Below are positions 34,921 to 45,179 of a DNA stretch of 64,000 bases, piece by piece. Source of the stretch: Bolinopsis microptera (Eukaryota > Ctenophora > Tentaculata > Lobata > Bolinopsidae). The notes beneath the pieces were generated by a model. The model had not been told where the DNA came from. It did no database searches and worked only from the letters and a program-made list of their open reading frames with translations. Positions within the stretch are counted from its first letter, which is position 1, and each line of letters begins with the position of its first letter. The stretch spans positions 15,796,837 to 15,860,836 of the forward strand of contig NC_087081.1 in NCBI RefSeq assembly GCF_026151205.1, given 5' to 3'. The position numbers were made by a program, and so were the translations under genes.

Positions 34921-35981
34921 AGGTAACATGGGCAACAACGCATCATCCAAGTTATCTGTGACCGCAATCCCTGATTCCTATATTGCAATCTCAATATGTT
35001 TCAACTCAAAGATAAGAGTCATGAATGTGACACCGGAAGTGAGAGAAATGCTTGTTATACTTGATCAGGAAATAGAATCCAAATATGGATCCACTCGAGG
35101 ACAACTCATAGATTACTATGGTACTGTAAAGATGCATGTTGGGGATAAGTTTACTTTTGTTCCTCGGAAGGGTAAAAAAGAGCAACTCTTGGAAAGTTTC
35201 TTGCCATACGTCTCCTAGAGGAAATGTACAATCTAGGCTACAACCTGATTACAAGTAGTGATTTAGCAACGCATTCTGACAAATCTACTTGGTTCTTTGC
35301 AAAGGAGGCAATATCTGATGAAAACAGAGGTAAATCTAGAGTTTGCTGTATTGCTCCTGGTAGTGGTGGACTGCTAGGCAACAAACTTATCCTTCTGCAT
35401 CATGATGAGCATATAAAACAAGCAGTTATGCTAGCTCTCGAAGATGCTTGGGCCAAAGGTGTATCAGGAACTGAGGACGTTCAGTCTCCAGGTGAAATCC
35501 TGCATGAGATTACTTTGAATGGCACCTGGGATTCGACTGATGAGGACGGAATGAACACTCGAAAATTAATTTGCAATTTAGTGGGAAGGATGGGTGAGGT
35601 AAACTGGAGACTTATCACTTCAACTAATCTGAAAGACACTGCAGACTGCTTCTTCTTCATATACGATCCAACTTTTACTGCTCATCCAAATGATTTCTGT
35701 ATGCTGTCCTTGGCTAAAACGGACAGGTTAAGGTTGATTAACTGCAACCACCTTCTTGAGCCTTTGGAGACGGCTATTACTGCTGCTGGTCTTTCTATCC
35801 AAGAAAAGATGGATTATTACGGTAGCCATGAGATAAAGGTACATGGAAATCCTTGGCATTCCTCGGATAGTGAAGCCATTGTTGCACGAAGAGGCATTTC
35901 AAGGATTATGGAAGTTTTTGGGCAAAGTGGATACACTCCTCTATACGCAATTGAGATAAGCCGAAGCTGGATTCAGTGCTA
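34921..35981 (+). pseudogene. Uncharacterised ~110-residue-repeat protein, copy 2 (3'-truncated)
   Basis: A plausible acceptor (TTATTTTTAG) precedes ATG 34928. The first frame (96 codons) begins MGNNASSK, matching the N-myristoylation pattern MGxxxS, and stops at TAG 35216-35218. The second frame (from 35224) carries repeats 1 and 2 and part of 3, as in copy 1. It then ends ISRSWIQC at a TAA about 20 bases before an inverted-repeat transposon (36000). A -1 shift across TCC-TAG would join the frames in a family-like way (LPYVS then LEEMYNLGYN). Copy 1 has the identical break, so it is older than the duplication. Copies 1 and 2 are about 97% identical over shared sequence. Confidence 0.6.
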
Positions 35982-35999
35982 ACACGAACAGTGTTAGTG

Positions 36000-36588
36000 T
36001 AGGCGGTGCACGATAAAAATAAACTTACTCGGATTTTCAAAATTTTTGTACCATCGTTTTCTAGAGACTGTGAGAATTTTCACAGTACCAAATTTATTAT
36101 ACCTTTTTGGAATGATAAGTGAGTTTCTCCTAAGTGCCATATTTGATGGTGCGCGGCTTTTGGAGCAAAATTAGGTGTAAAAGTCGCGTAATTTGACGAA
36201 ATTCGTTGATTTTTGTCGTATTATTCTGTCATATCTTCGGTTCCTGAACATGAATCATGCTGAAAATTTGTCAGAACCTTCCAATCATACTTAACTACCG
36301 AACCTAATTTAGTTGGGAGAGATTGGCCTTGATTAAGAGGTCTAAAAATGACAAAATAGGTATAAATTCGTTGATAACTCAAATTCTGACCATCGAAATT
36401 GCTCAAACTAAATTAGGTTCAGTAGAACATAAGTGTTTACGTAAGCTGACTAAATTTCAACAAAATTGTTATATGGGAAGTATTATAACTTTTCGATTGT
36501 TTCCAAAATAATGTGCTGGCCGAAATAAGAGCTAAAAAACCATTCAATGGTCAGCGCGCGCGTCTTATTGTCGATGGCGCACTGCCTA
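36000..36588. mobile_element. TAGGCGGTGCAC inverted-repeat element, copy 1
   Basis: The left end TAGGCGGTGCACGATAAAA matches the right end read inward (TAGGCAGTGCGCCATCGAC). A perfect 7-bp target duplication, GTTAGTG, flanks it (35993-35999, 36589-36595). It is nearly identical to the copy at 59295-59882. There is no transposase. Open frames inside appear on both strands but are shared only through repeat identity. Confidence 0.88.
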
Positions 36589-36595
36589 GTTAGTG

Positions 36596-37620
36596 TTAGC
36601 ACGCAATTCACAATTGTAAATGTAAGTTGTATATAATTTATCAAGACGCGCGTCGAGTTAAGTTGGACTCGCGTCGACGTACGACGGTCTAATCTGTAAT
36701 CACTAATGGCAATGCTAATATTTGATATTTGAAACAAATATTTTATGACATACGAGTATCACCCGTTACGGTTAAAAACACGAATAAAATTTTGGCGAAC
36801 GGGAATTCAAAATATGTATTTGTGATTTGGTATCCGTATACATGGTGAATACATCATACTGATACATGATGCAACAATTTACGGGCGATACTCGTGACTC
36901 GTAGAATTCTTTGTATTAGTAACAAGTAATAATTTACGGATCATTCATTTAATCTGTCAAAATTTTGGAAAAACTTTTAAAAGATGCCCTTTGGCTAAAG
37001 AATACTTTCTTGAATATTTTCGATAGTTTTTAATATTGGTAATTTTAATGAATTGTAATTGATTGATATGTAATATTTAGGCCCGTGGCCAGTTTTCACA
37101 AAAGATGCCCAAAATGATTGGAATTTTTTTGGAAATTAAAACGATTATAATTTAGTCAAAGACAAAAGCTTAAGTAGAAAAAAAATTTGAAGTGATGCAA
37201 AATGAAAATCAAAAATGCAAAAGCTTGAACATTGAAACAAAAATTTCGCCGCGGTAACACCACGCACGATCAAATTTCCCTACTGCCTACAATGTAATTG
37301 TTTTACTATTTATTGTATCCCGCCCAGAGTGGTGTTTGGCGCGCGCACGTGATAGTCGTTGTCATTATATTAGCAATTAGGCGTGCAGAACTTGTAAAAT
37401 TCTGCGCGCATCTGAGGTGTCGCCGTCGATCTGTATGTGGTTTGGTTGTAGATCATTTCATATTTTGCGCGGTTTGTTTCGTGTTAACAATGCGTATCAT
37501 TTTACGTCATATTATTACATCGTATGCCAACTTTATTGACTGTAATAAAATATTCTGTCTCACCTTAGCTATTATTTGTATGAATCTAACATAAACTAAT
37601 ACATTTTGATGCTTAATCGA
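36596..37620. other. Unassigned AT-rich region with GC-rich islands
   Basis: A ~45-bp motif, gtcgagttaagttggactcg, near 36,648 is a diverged inverse of motifs at 57,838 and 61,601. An open frame at 37298-37594 has hydrophobic stretches but no conserved features, and I do not call it a gene. Confidence 0.4.
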
Positions 37621-37625
37621 CACAT

Positions 37626-37745
37626 CTACAGCACCATCACCTTACCTGGGGACCTCAGGCTATTATGTTCATAAACATAATAGCGAATAGAGATTCGGCG
37701 GAATGACAGGCTGAGCGCCGCCCAGTAACCATCACCAAGCTTACT
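37626..37745 (+). repeat. Dispersed ~105-bp repeat with hairpin, copy 1
   Basis: The segment ttacctggggacctcaggct is followed by a perfect 10-bp hairpin (CTATTATGTT-CATA-AACATAATAG, 37661-37684) and then cggcggaatgacaggctgag. Related copies lie at 61155-61260 (inverted) and 63720-63805. They are probably ends of one mobile-element family of unknown type. Confidence 0.65.
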
Positions 37746-38255
37746 CAAACTTCTACTGTTCCTTTTGCTAGGCTTACAGTTTATAGTCGGCTTCTTAATC
37801 TTTCTTTCCAAATTAAGTAATTAGCTGTTTGAATTGCCATTTGAATTCCATCGGCGACCGAGAGCATTTCAAATCGCAGCTCACCCAGTTCATGCTATTT
37901 CTTCCGGATACACCGCCCAACAGAAAATTATTTTATTCCCCTACTAGTAGGGGAAAAAATAATTTTCTAATTTTTTTTAAATGTTAAAAAAAAGATTCGG
38001 ATTTTTGATGGTTTTGAATGCCTTAGCTTCTAGCGTTCATTTTTATGTCCGTTCATTTAACATCCGTCTAAATAAGGTCCGATAAGGTTAAACACGAGAA
38101 GCTAAAAAACCACCTTGGTAATTGCCCAGCTATCTGTATTATCACGTCTAGATAGAAGGAGCACATAATCGAATCAATGATGGAAATCCGTATCACTTCA
38201 CGACTTCCTCGGTTCTATTCGATTCTTTAGTGTAACCACGGATCTTAAAGTTAAG

Positions 38256-38324
38256 GGGGGGGGGGGGGGGGGGGGGGGGGCGTTTTTTTAGCAGGGGGCG
38301 CCAACAGGCAACGTTACGCCACTG
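38256..38324 (-). mobile_element. GGCGTAACGTTGCC-family end with poly-G run
   Basis: A G-run of about 25 bases is followed by cgttttttta, gcagggggcgccaacaggca and acgttacgccactg. This is the same element end as at 9046, inverted. Confidence 0.55.
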
Positions 38325-38628
38325 GACACCAGATCAGACTTATCAACTTATCAGGATCAACTTTTGCGATTGACAATTGGACAATGTTTAGTCTACAGTG
38401 ATAAGGATTCGAAGTCGTAATCTCTAATCGCCTGACAATTAGAGACGAAAAAATGTATGTTGTATATCAACGAAATTCAATTTCCCTGTGAAGTTGGACG
38501 AATTTATTCGATTTAGACTCGTGCAAAATGATATTATAAACCAATTTAGCCACGAATTTAGCCAAAAAATGTGATAAATTTCCTGAGCTGACGTGGGCTG
38601 ATCATGGGGGGAGAGGTATATAGGGGGG

Positions 38629-38654
38629 CCGGGGGGGGGGGGGGGGGGGGGGGG
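38629..38654 (+). repeat. Poly-G run
   Basis: An uninterrupted G-run of about 26 bases. It can form G-quadruplex structures and its length is uncertain in assemblies. Confidence 0.8.
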
Positions 38655-38659
38655 TCATT

Positions 38660-40978
38660 GTTTAACGGTGTGCTTAGTTGGTTTATTTCCCTTGTCTTAC
38701 TTATAATTCGAAAGATTATGTTTGTTTGTCTGTATAAGGTATAATGTATGTAAGACTGCCCACGTACAAATTAGGTAGAAAACAGGGAGTTGCATAGTGA
38801 CCATGGTAACGGTGGTGAACATGCACGTGCAAAGATTTTAGAGCGATATTTTGATCGATTTTGTTGTTAAAACATTAACGTTGTGTTTAACTTAAGAAGC
38901 AACACGCTCTTTGAGCAGTTTAAATTAACCTGCTGATTTTCTGCACACTAAATTTACTATTAGCGGTGACTACTGACTTGGATGAAGTCCTGGCAAGCAA
39001 AACTATAACTGTAGATTCTGTACGACACATGAAGCAGCAGCTTGCTTCTTTCATTTTATCATTCGTTTTATTTGCGATAATCTAAATAGCGCTATTTACT
39101 GATGATTTAATTGAGTTGGGTTTTAGACGGGATCGTCTTAGTAAAATATACTTATCTGTGGTAAAGAGACATGGGCTAAAGAATAAGTTTGGTATTGGGT
39201 GTGGAAATATATTAACGCCATAGCTTGACCTATTGGCATCTATTTCTATTGTTGCGCAATATTTGTTGCACGTGTTGAATTTAGTTTTATAATAACTTTG
39301 CAACGGCGCAAATCGGAGTTCTAGAATTGCGCGGGAGATTACGCGGGAGATCTATTAGTTTAATTATTGGGTCAGTTCGTTTCATGACGTGTTGACTACG
39401 TTTCGGTATACTTTATCCCTACCGTTTTATTACATTTTCTTAATTACCTATTACTATACATATTTAATCTTAAATTATCATTTTAGTGGAACTATGTAAA
39501 AGGGGATCGTTGCTATCGTCGAGATTGTCTTAACCCTGCCTTAGTCAGTTGAAAGTCCTATAGCATATGTTCCGTTTGATTTGACCAAACTAATGCCTTT
39601 CATTGCTTTATATGCTATTTGTGCGAAAGTGTCGCGCACCCGATAGTTTGAAGAGTTTGTGATATTCGATTGCTAGCGCTGTTGTCAGTTAGCGTAAGTT
39701 AGCGCAAGTTAGCGCAAAATGTCTAAATAGGACTTTGTAATATTATTCGTCAGCTAACCAGTGCTAGCAAGTACTTTCGACAGCTGGCGCTAGCAGTAGC
39801 AATATATTAAAATTGTATTTTGCAACAATATTATATCCCCTAGTTTATTGTTTTTCAGGCATTAAGACTCATCGAAAGTATAGTAGTTCAGCAGGTATAT
39901 TTAAGTTCAAAACATTCTAATTCAATGTTAAAGATGACAGGAATAAGAAATAGTTATGTAGGGGTTTTTAAGAAATTTGCGTAAAATACGCGCCAGCATG
40001 TTATACGGAATTTCGACTTTGTAAAGGCACCCTGACATTATAATAAAAAAGAGATGATATTTGACCAAAACCCATTATCATGGAGTCATGGGTAGAGTGG
40101 ACTGCTGCCATTGTTTCTCTTTCCCAAACAAAAGGAAATGATATTAATTTGAATAACCGTCCGCAAATGCAAAATGATACCGAGATTGAAATCGGTCGCT
40201 CGCTTTCCCATTCATATACAATTGTAATAGATTAAGAAGAACTACCCGAAGGCAACTGTACTCGGCTATAAAGATTCAATAAACATCAGCTAATTGAACA
40301 CTTACTACCACCCTTATCCCGAAATACTAGGTATCGACCCGAAAGCAACCCAAAGAGATTTTTACAGCATGCGATTCAGATTGATGTAATTTATCGAAAC
40401 TTATTAAAATCCGTAAGCCGTGAATGAATGGGAAATAGTTAAGGAATTATTCACAATGTCTAGGAAAAAATTTTCGACAAGCAGTTTTCTGCAGGAATGT
40501 GTTGTCCATAGTGTCAGGAACCACCCCAAAGAGTTTTGAATCTCGATCTGATTGGGAAAACAGTTAGAGCAATCTTCTCCAAGCGCCTAACTCAGCCTGA
40601 GAACCGCACTTCTATTCAAAACTCGTTACTATTGTTAGAAAGACACCTAGGAGCCCTATAGGGGGTGCAAAATGACCGCAATAATGACAATATGTGGGGC
40701 GAATCAGTGTTTCAGGTTCATCATAGTATTAGTTCAATTTTGATCTATTTAATTTCATCCTGTTCGGTGAGGTTGTAATCCAAGTACTGTTCAGTGTTCG
40801 GTTATTAATTTAGCACGTGAATTTTCACTGCTAAAGTAGACACTTAAATTTAGTTATAAATTTCTATTCCGCTTCATCTTTGCAGGTGCACTATTTTTGT
40901 TGTCTTTGCTAAATCCAGTAATTCAAATAAAAAATTAACCATTTTTTCTAATTGTTCTTATCATTTTCTGTTATTCCA
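38660..40978. other. Upstream region of the sulfotransferase gene
   Basis: No protein-coding exon is supported. A possible 5' UTR exon is 39859-39894: a strong acceptor (TTGTTTTTCAG) precedes it and CAG|GTATAT follows. Three 10-11 bp repeats (gttagcgcaa type) occur at 39,690-39,720. The block 40,062-40,200 is related to one downstream of the gene at 43,280-43,450. Confidence 0.4.
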
Positions 40979-40980
40979 GG

Positions 40981-42932
40981 ATGCTTCAATGTTTTACCGG
41001 GACTTGCAAATCAAGGAAGTGGAAATTAAAATATGGTGTAAGTCGTTATTGTTTGTAATTCGAATCCCCAATAAATGAATTATTTCATAGACTGTAATCA
41101 TCATTATACACAAAGGTATTGGCTAACTCTCAAATGTTCTCAACCAACTGTCCTATAGTAATAGAAATTCATAATTGTTTTTTTGTTTGTAAAATAGTAA
41201 AATGGGGCTAAATCTGACGTCCAGAATTAAGTTTTTAATTCAATTCCTATCACTTTTTACCGAACCATTATATCAATGCTATGTTTAGAACCTGTAGGCT
41301 GTAATATTAAATTAATATGCTTTTCAAACAGTGAAATTAATTTAAAACTGTTATTTTAACTGGTTGTGATGTTAACATTAAATTAGTCCATTTGAGACGA
41401 TCCCCTTACGAGGGGCTTTTAAACTGCAGGTTATACTGTCAGTATACCTATACACGTATTTAACTACTATAATAATAATAGTAATATACATAGGTATATA
41501 ACGTATTTTTCTTTCGTTTAAATTCCATTTCTCTTTACAGATAAAACTGTTGCTGTTGGTTGCTGCAGGGGCGGCACTATTTAAGTTTAACATCGAATAT
41601 CCGATCATGCCGGTTTCTCTTTCCTACTCCTACACTACGTTCAACAAAACAGATTCAAGTTTGGAGCAAGTGAGCTACGACACAAACACAGACACAGGAG
41701 AAACATCTGCAGCAGTGTTTCAAAATGAAACAGAAAACGTCTTAGTCGACGAAGCACTGCAAGGGGGCACGGTAGGAACCAAAGTGCTTTCCTTTCAACG
41801 CGACGAAAGAAACACTATCGCACCTTCTTTTAAACAGAAAACTACACATATCAAACCATCCTTAAATCAGAATTTGTCTGAATCTATTGATAAAGTCGAG
41901 AGCTTTTTGACCAAACAAAAAAGTTTACAAATACTGTTTGAGGAGTCAAAGGACGTGTTTGATCTTTTACCAGAAACATATATGCCTGATTACAAGAGTT
42001 TTTGTTGGTTTGATAGTCAGGAGGAATTTCAGTGTTTAGCGTCTGTGTATTTAGCAGGGATGCCAAAATGTGGCACCACGGACCTGTTTGATAAACTCAT
42101 GTGGCACCCTCAGCTCACTGAACAATCTCATAAAAAAGCTACCGATTCTCAAAAGGAGTATTTCTATTGGTCAAGATTAAGAATTGGACGACAGGGATGG
42201 TTTCTAGCGAAACCCCGAAAGGGCCCCAAACAATTATTTAGTCAGTTTTTAGCGGGCACAGGGTCAGAGAAAGTGAAGAATAACAAAGAGGCAAGGATAG
42301 TAGATGGGACACCCTCTTTATTGTGGGACTTGCGAGGATGGGAGACTAGATACCCGGGACTAGATGAGCCCCCTTATCACAATGCAGACTTAATTCATGC
42401 TGTTGCTCCGGACGCTAAAATATTGGCTATGGTTAGAAACCCTACTGAAAGACTGTATTCAGAGTATCTTTACTTTGGGCGTGGTGGAACTCCACAGAAA
42501 TTTCACCTCGAAGTTGTTGTGGAATTAAGAAAATTTAATAGTTGCCTCGAGAAGAAAACACTTAAAAATTGCTGTTACTCTTCAGATCATGGTCTCAAAT
42601 TGAGGGTTGCACTTGGGGTTTATGTTTGCTTCATCAGCGACTTTTTAGACGTATTTGGGGGTAACCTTTTAACAGTAAGTTTGAATGAATATCATTTACA
42701 TCCGATAGAAACTCTCACCAAAATTTTTAATCATATTGGTGTAACAAAACCAAATTTAGAAGATTTGGGGAATTTTATAGAAAATTCTAAGACAAGCAAT
42801 GTGAACACAATTGCAAAGTTGAGCATTGGTAATATGCTTAATGAAACTGCAAAGTTATTGGATGAATTCTATAGCCCTTATAACTCCGAGCTATCGAAGC
42901 TTTTAGGGGATACCAAATTTCTTTTTCGTTAA
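40981..42932 (+). CDS. Type II Golgi carbohydrate sulfotransferase, CHST15-like
   Basis: The coding sequence joins 40981-41037 and 41541-42932 (482 residues). The first exon follows TTATTCCAG and ends GGT|GTAAGT. The second follows CTCTTTACAG in phase 0. The result is a short basic cytosolic tail (KSRKWKLKYG), a hydrophobic anchor (about residues 20-35), a variable stem, and the catalytic domain. The 5'-phosphosulfate loop is AGMPKCGTTDL (about 191-201) and the 3'-phosphate motif is MVRNPTERLYSEYLYF (about 316-331). CWFDSQEEFQCL and the CLEKKTLKNCCYS region supply cysteines as in the GalNAc4S-6ST/CHST15 family. Such enzymes transfer sulfate from PAPS to glycosaminoglycans in the Golgi lumen. 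The exact acceptor sugar is not predictable. No disabling change was found, making this the best host gene in the window. Confidence 0.85.
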
Positions 42933-43890
42933 ATCTATTATTGTTGTAAATATGAAAAAGCGTGTTTCATTGTTTGGATCACTGATTTGTGATTGCTGGA
43001 CTTGGCTTGGGTTTTATCGCCTGTCAGCTATGGATTGAGTCTATGGATAATTCAGTATAATTAAGTTAATTAATCTGAATACTAATGTTTTTCAATAGAA
43101 CGATTAGGATTGGCAGATTATCTTGATTTATCATCGAAATTGTATTGCTTCAAGTTTTCAAGTTTTTTTCGATGGCCTTAATTACTACCGACTAAATGAA
43201 ATATTAGTGGATCGGATATTTCTAAATCGCCCACTTTTCTGTCATTATCCAACTTTATCAGAATTTGGATCAAATATTTTACCAAAACCCAGAATTAGGT
43301 AGAGTTTGATACATGTTGCGGTGAAAAGTGGCATGCAACGTATGTCAAGGTAGAGTGGACCGTTGCCAGTGTCTCCTTTTCCCAATCAAGGAGAAATGAT
43401 TATCAATTTGAATATCTGTTCTCAAATCTGAAATGTAAAATAATACCGCTTTTCCCTAATTCGGTGATCTGTGAAGCTGTGACGCAGACGTGAGGATGTG
43501 AGTGTGATGGTATCCAAAACTCACAATTTAGTGATCAGAGCCACGCCTGACGCCTCATCCAATAATTTTATCCGCTCAGTCGAAAAAGTTAACAAATTAG
43601 CCGAGAATTACAGACCACAGTTAGTAAGCCATTATTACTTTAATACTAATCATGAATTTGTACCGGTGAGCTTGGATTCTGTTTATATTTGAAAATTTTC
43701 ACACTATCCCAAATTAAGGAAGGCAATATAGTGAATAGTATCGCATTTGCAGTGGTACATTTAGAATCGTTGTTGATGCCTCCCGTTTATTTTTCGGAGC
43801 CTCCGGAAAAGTTTCGAGAAAATTGAAGCACTTTGCCAGATTATCCGGCATCTTGAGCACAAAATAGCCTTAGAAACATGGGTCATATAA
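42933..43890. other. Downstream of sulfotransferase, diverged duplicate block
   Basis: The block 43,280-43,450 shares gtagagtggac, tttcccaa and aaatgat-rich sequence with 40,062-40,200, at a rough two-thirds identity, on the opposite side of the gene. A 64-codon frame at 43498 (no ATG start) shows no recognisable features and could be a chance or exon-like frame. Confidence 0.4.
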
Positions 43891-43894
43891 CAGA

Positions 43895-44030
43895 CAAGGC
43901 TGGCCGGTCGGAGGTCGGTCGGATGCCGGACGGCGGTAGTTGAGCGCCGGTCGGAGGTCGATCGGAGGTCGATCGGAAGTTGGTCGGAGGTCGATCGGAA
44001 GTTGGTCGGAGGCGGGAGGTCGATCGCTAG
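43895..44030. repeat. GGTCGGAGGTCGATCGGA minisatellite
   Basis: Imperfect 10-20 bp units built from gtcggaggtc and gatcggaagttg repeat about ten times. No gene is indicated. Confidence 0.75.
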
Positions 44031-45000
44031 CTTTTGGGTTATATTCTCAGGGCAAGCAACTAGCAAGGCTATCATAGCAGGGGATCCTTCGCCTGTCCTG
44101 GTGGAAACCAGGACTGGTATTTATTATATCGGAATAAAGTAAAAATATCATTTAATCAAACAATTTACAAATCTACGGGTTGTACGTGTGGTAAAAGTGA
44201 CGGAAGAGATAATTTAATGAAATCGGATAAAAATTGAATCAAGTATAAGCAAGCTTTCTGTGTTTGGTGTTAATTTGAATTCCAAAGATCCAAATTCAAT
44301 TCACACAGAGGACCTTTATTTGTTAAGTTGCAACCCGAGCCACGTTGACAATTTTTGATCGGTTGAGTTAAATTACGAGATGACAATCTGTGTTTACCAA
44401 CTTATGTATATAGTTTATCTTTATTCATGGTTTTCAGCTTTTGGTAGTCTCGACCAACATTTCTTTTGAAAGAGCAATAACTGATTGAATATTAGCATAA
44501 TCATTAATTATTAATTATTAATGTAATTTCACACTCAGCAAGATGGCTTAACACACACGAGCGAAACAAGAAATAAATTATTACCAAGATTTCCGGATCC
44601 TTCATTGATATCCTGATTGTTGTATATGAACTTGGGGCACTTTAAGAGCGCTACTTTAATAGCACAGACAGACATTTTGGCAGATTAACTATTAAGAAAG
44701 CTAACTGCTACGACAACAATATCGAGGATCGGATGACGCTGAGGAAGATGAATTGTGATGATGAAAAAATTGTGGCATATGAACTAATAAAAAGCTAACT
44801 GCAAGAAAATTATATGGTGTATGAGTGACCTTAAAGAAAATGACGAAGATGGTGATCATTACTTACGAAAACAAAAATGTGGCAGATGAAGAAAATGTTG
44901 ACAATGGTGACGAAAAGGTTGTGGCATATGAACTACTGGGTGTTTCAAGACCAAATTTCGACTCACGACGGGGCTAATGTAGCAGTATTAACTATTAAGG

Positions 45001-45162
45001 ATGAATATCGAGGATGCCACTGAGGAAGACGAATTAAGTGAAGATGAAAAAGTTGTGGCAGATGAACTACTGGGTGTTCAAGACTCGTTACCAAATTTCA
45101 AGTGCTGCTCAAAATTTAAGAAACTAGGCAAACTGTTTAAATTTTTTGCATCTTGCGTATAA
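45001..45162 (+). CDS. Small ORF: acidic leader followed by cationic cysteine-containing tail
   Basis: This is a 53-codon frame starting ATG and ending TAA. Residues 1-25 are strongly acidic (MNIEDATEEDELSEDEK and on). Residues 34-52 are basic and hydrophobic with three cysteines (FKCCSKFKKLGKLFKFF). An acidic pro-region before a cationic amphipathic tail is a layout known from antimicrobial or venom peptide precursors, but there is no signal peptide here. The region 44,690-44,990 contains two decayed relatives of the acidic part (GATGAAAAAnTTGTGGCA). It could be the last exon of a spliced gene, or a chance frame. The function is not established. Confidence 0.3.
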   Translation: MNIEDATEEDELSEDEKVVADELLGVQDSLPNFKCCSKFKKLGKLFKFFASCV

Positions 45163-45179
45163 CATTTAAAAATAAGTAT

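Noticed and set aside
37298-37594. 98-codon hydrophobic open frame
   Set aside because: No conserved motif, and composition looks like translated noncoding DNA with GC-rich patches.
41040-41070. tRNA B-box-like sequence (TTCGAATCC) near the sulfotransferase intron
   Set aside because: No matching A-box, acceptor stem or cloverleaf can be formed around it.
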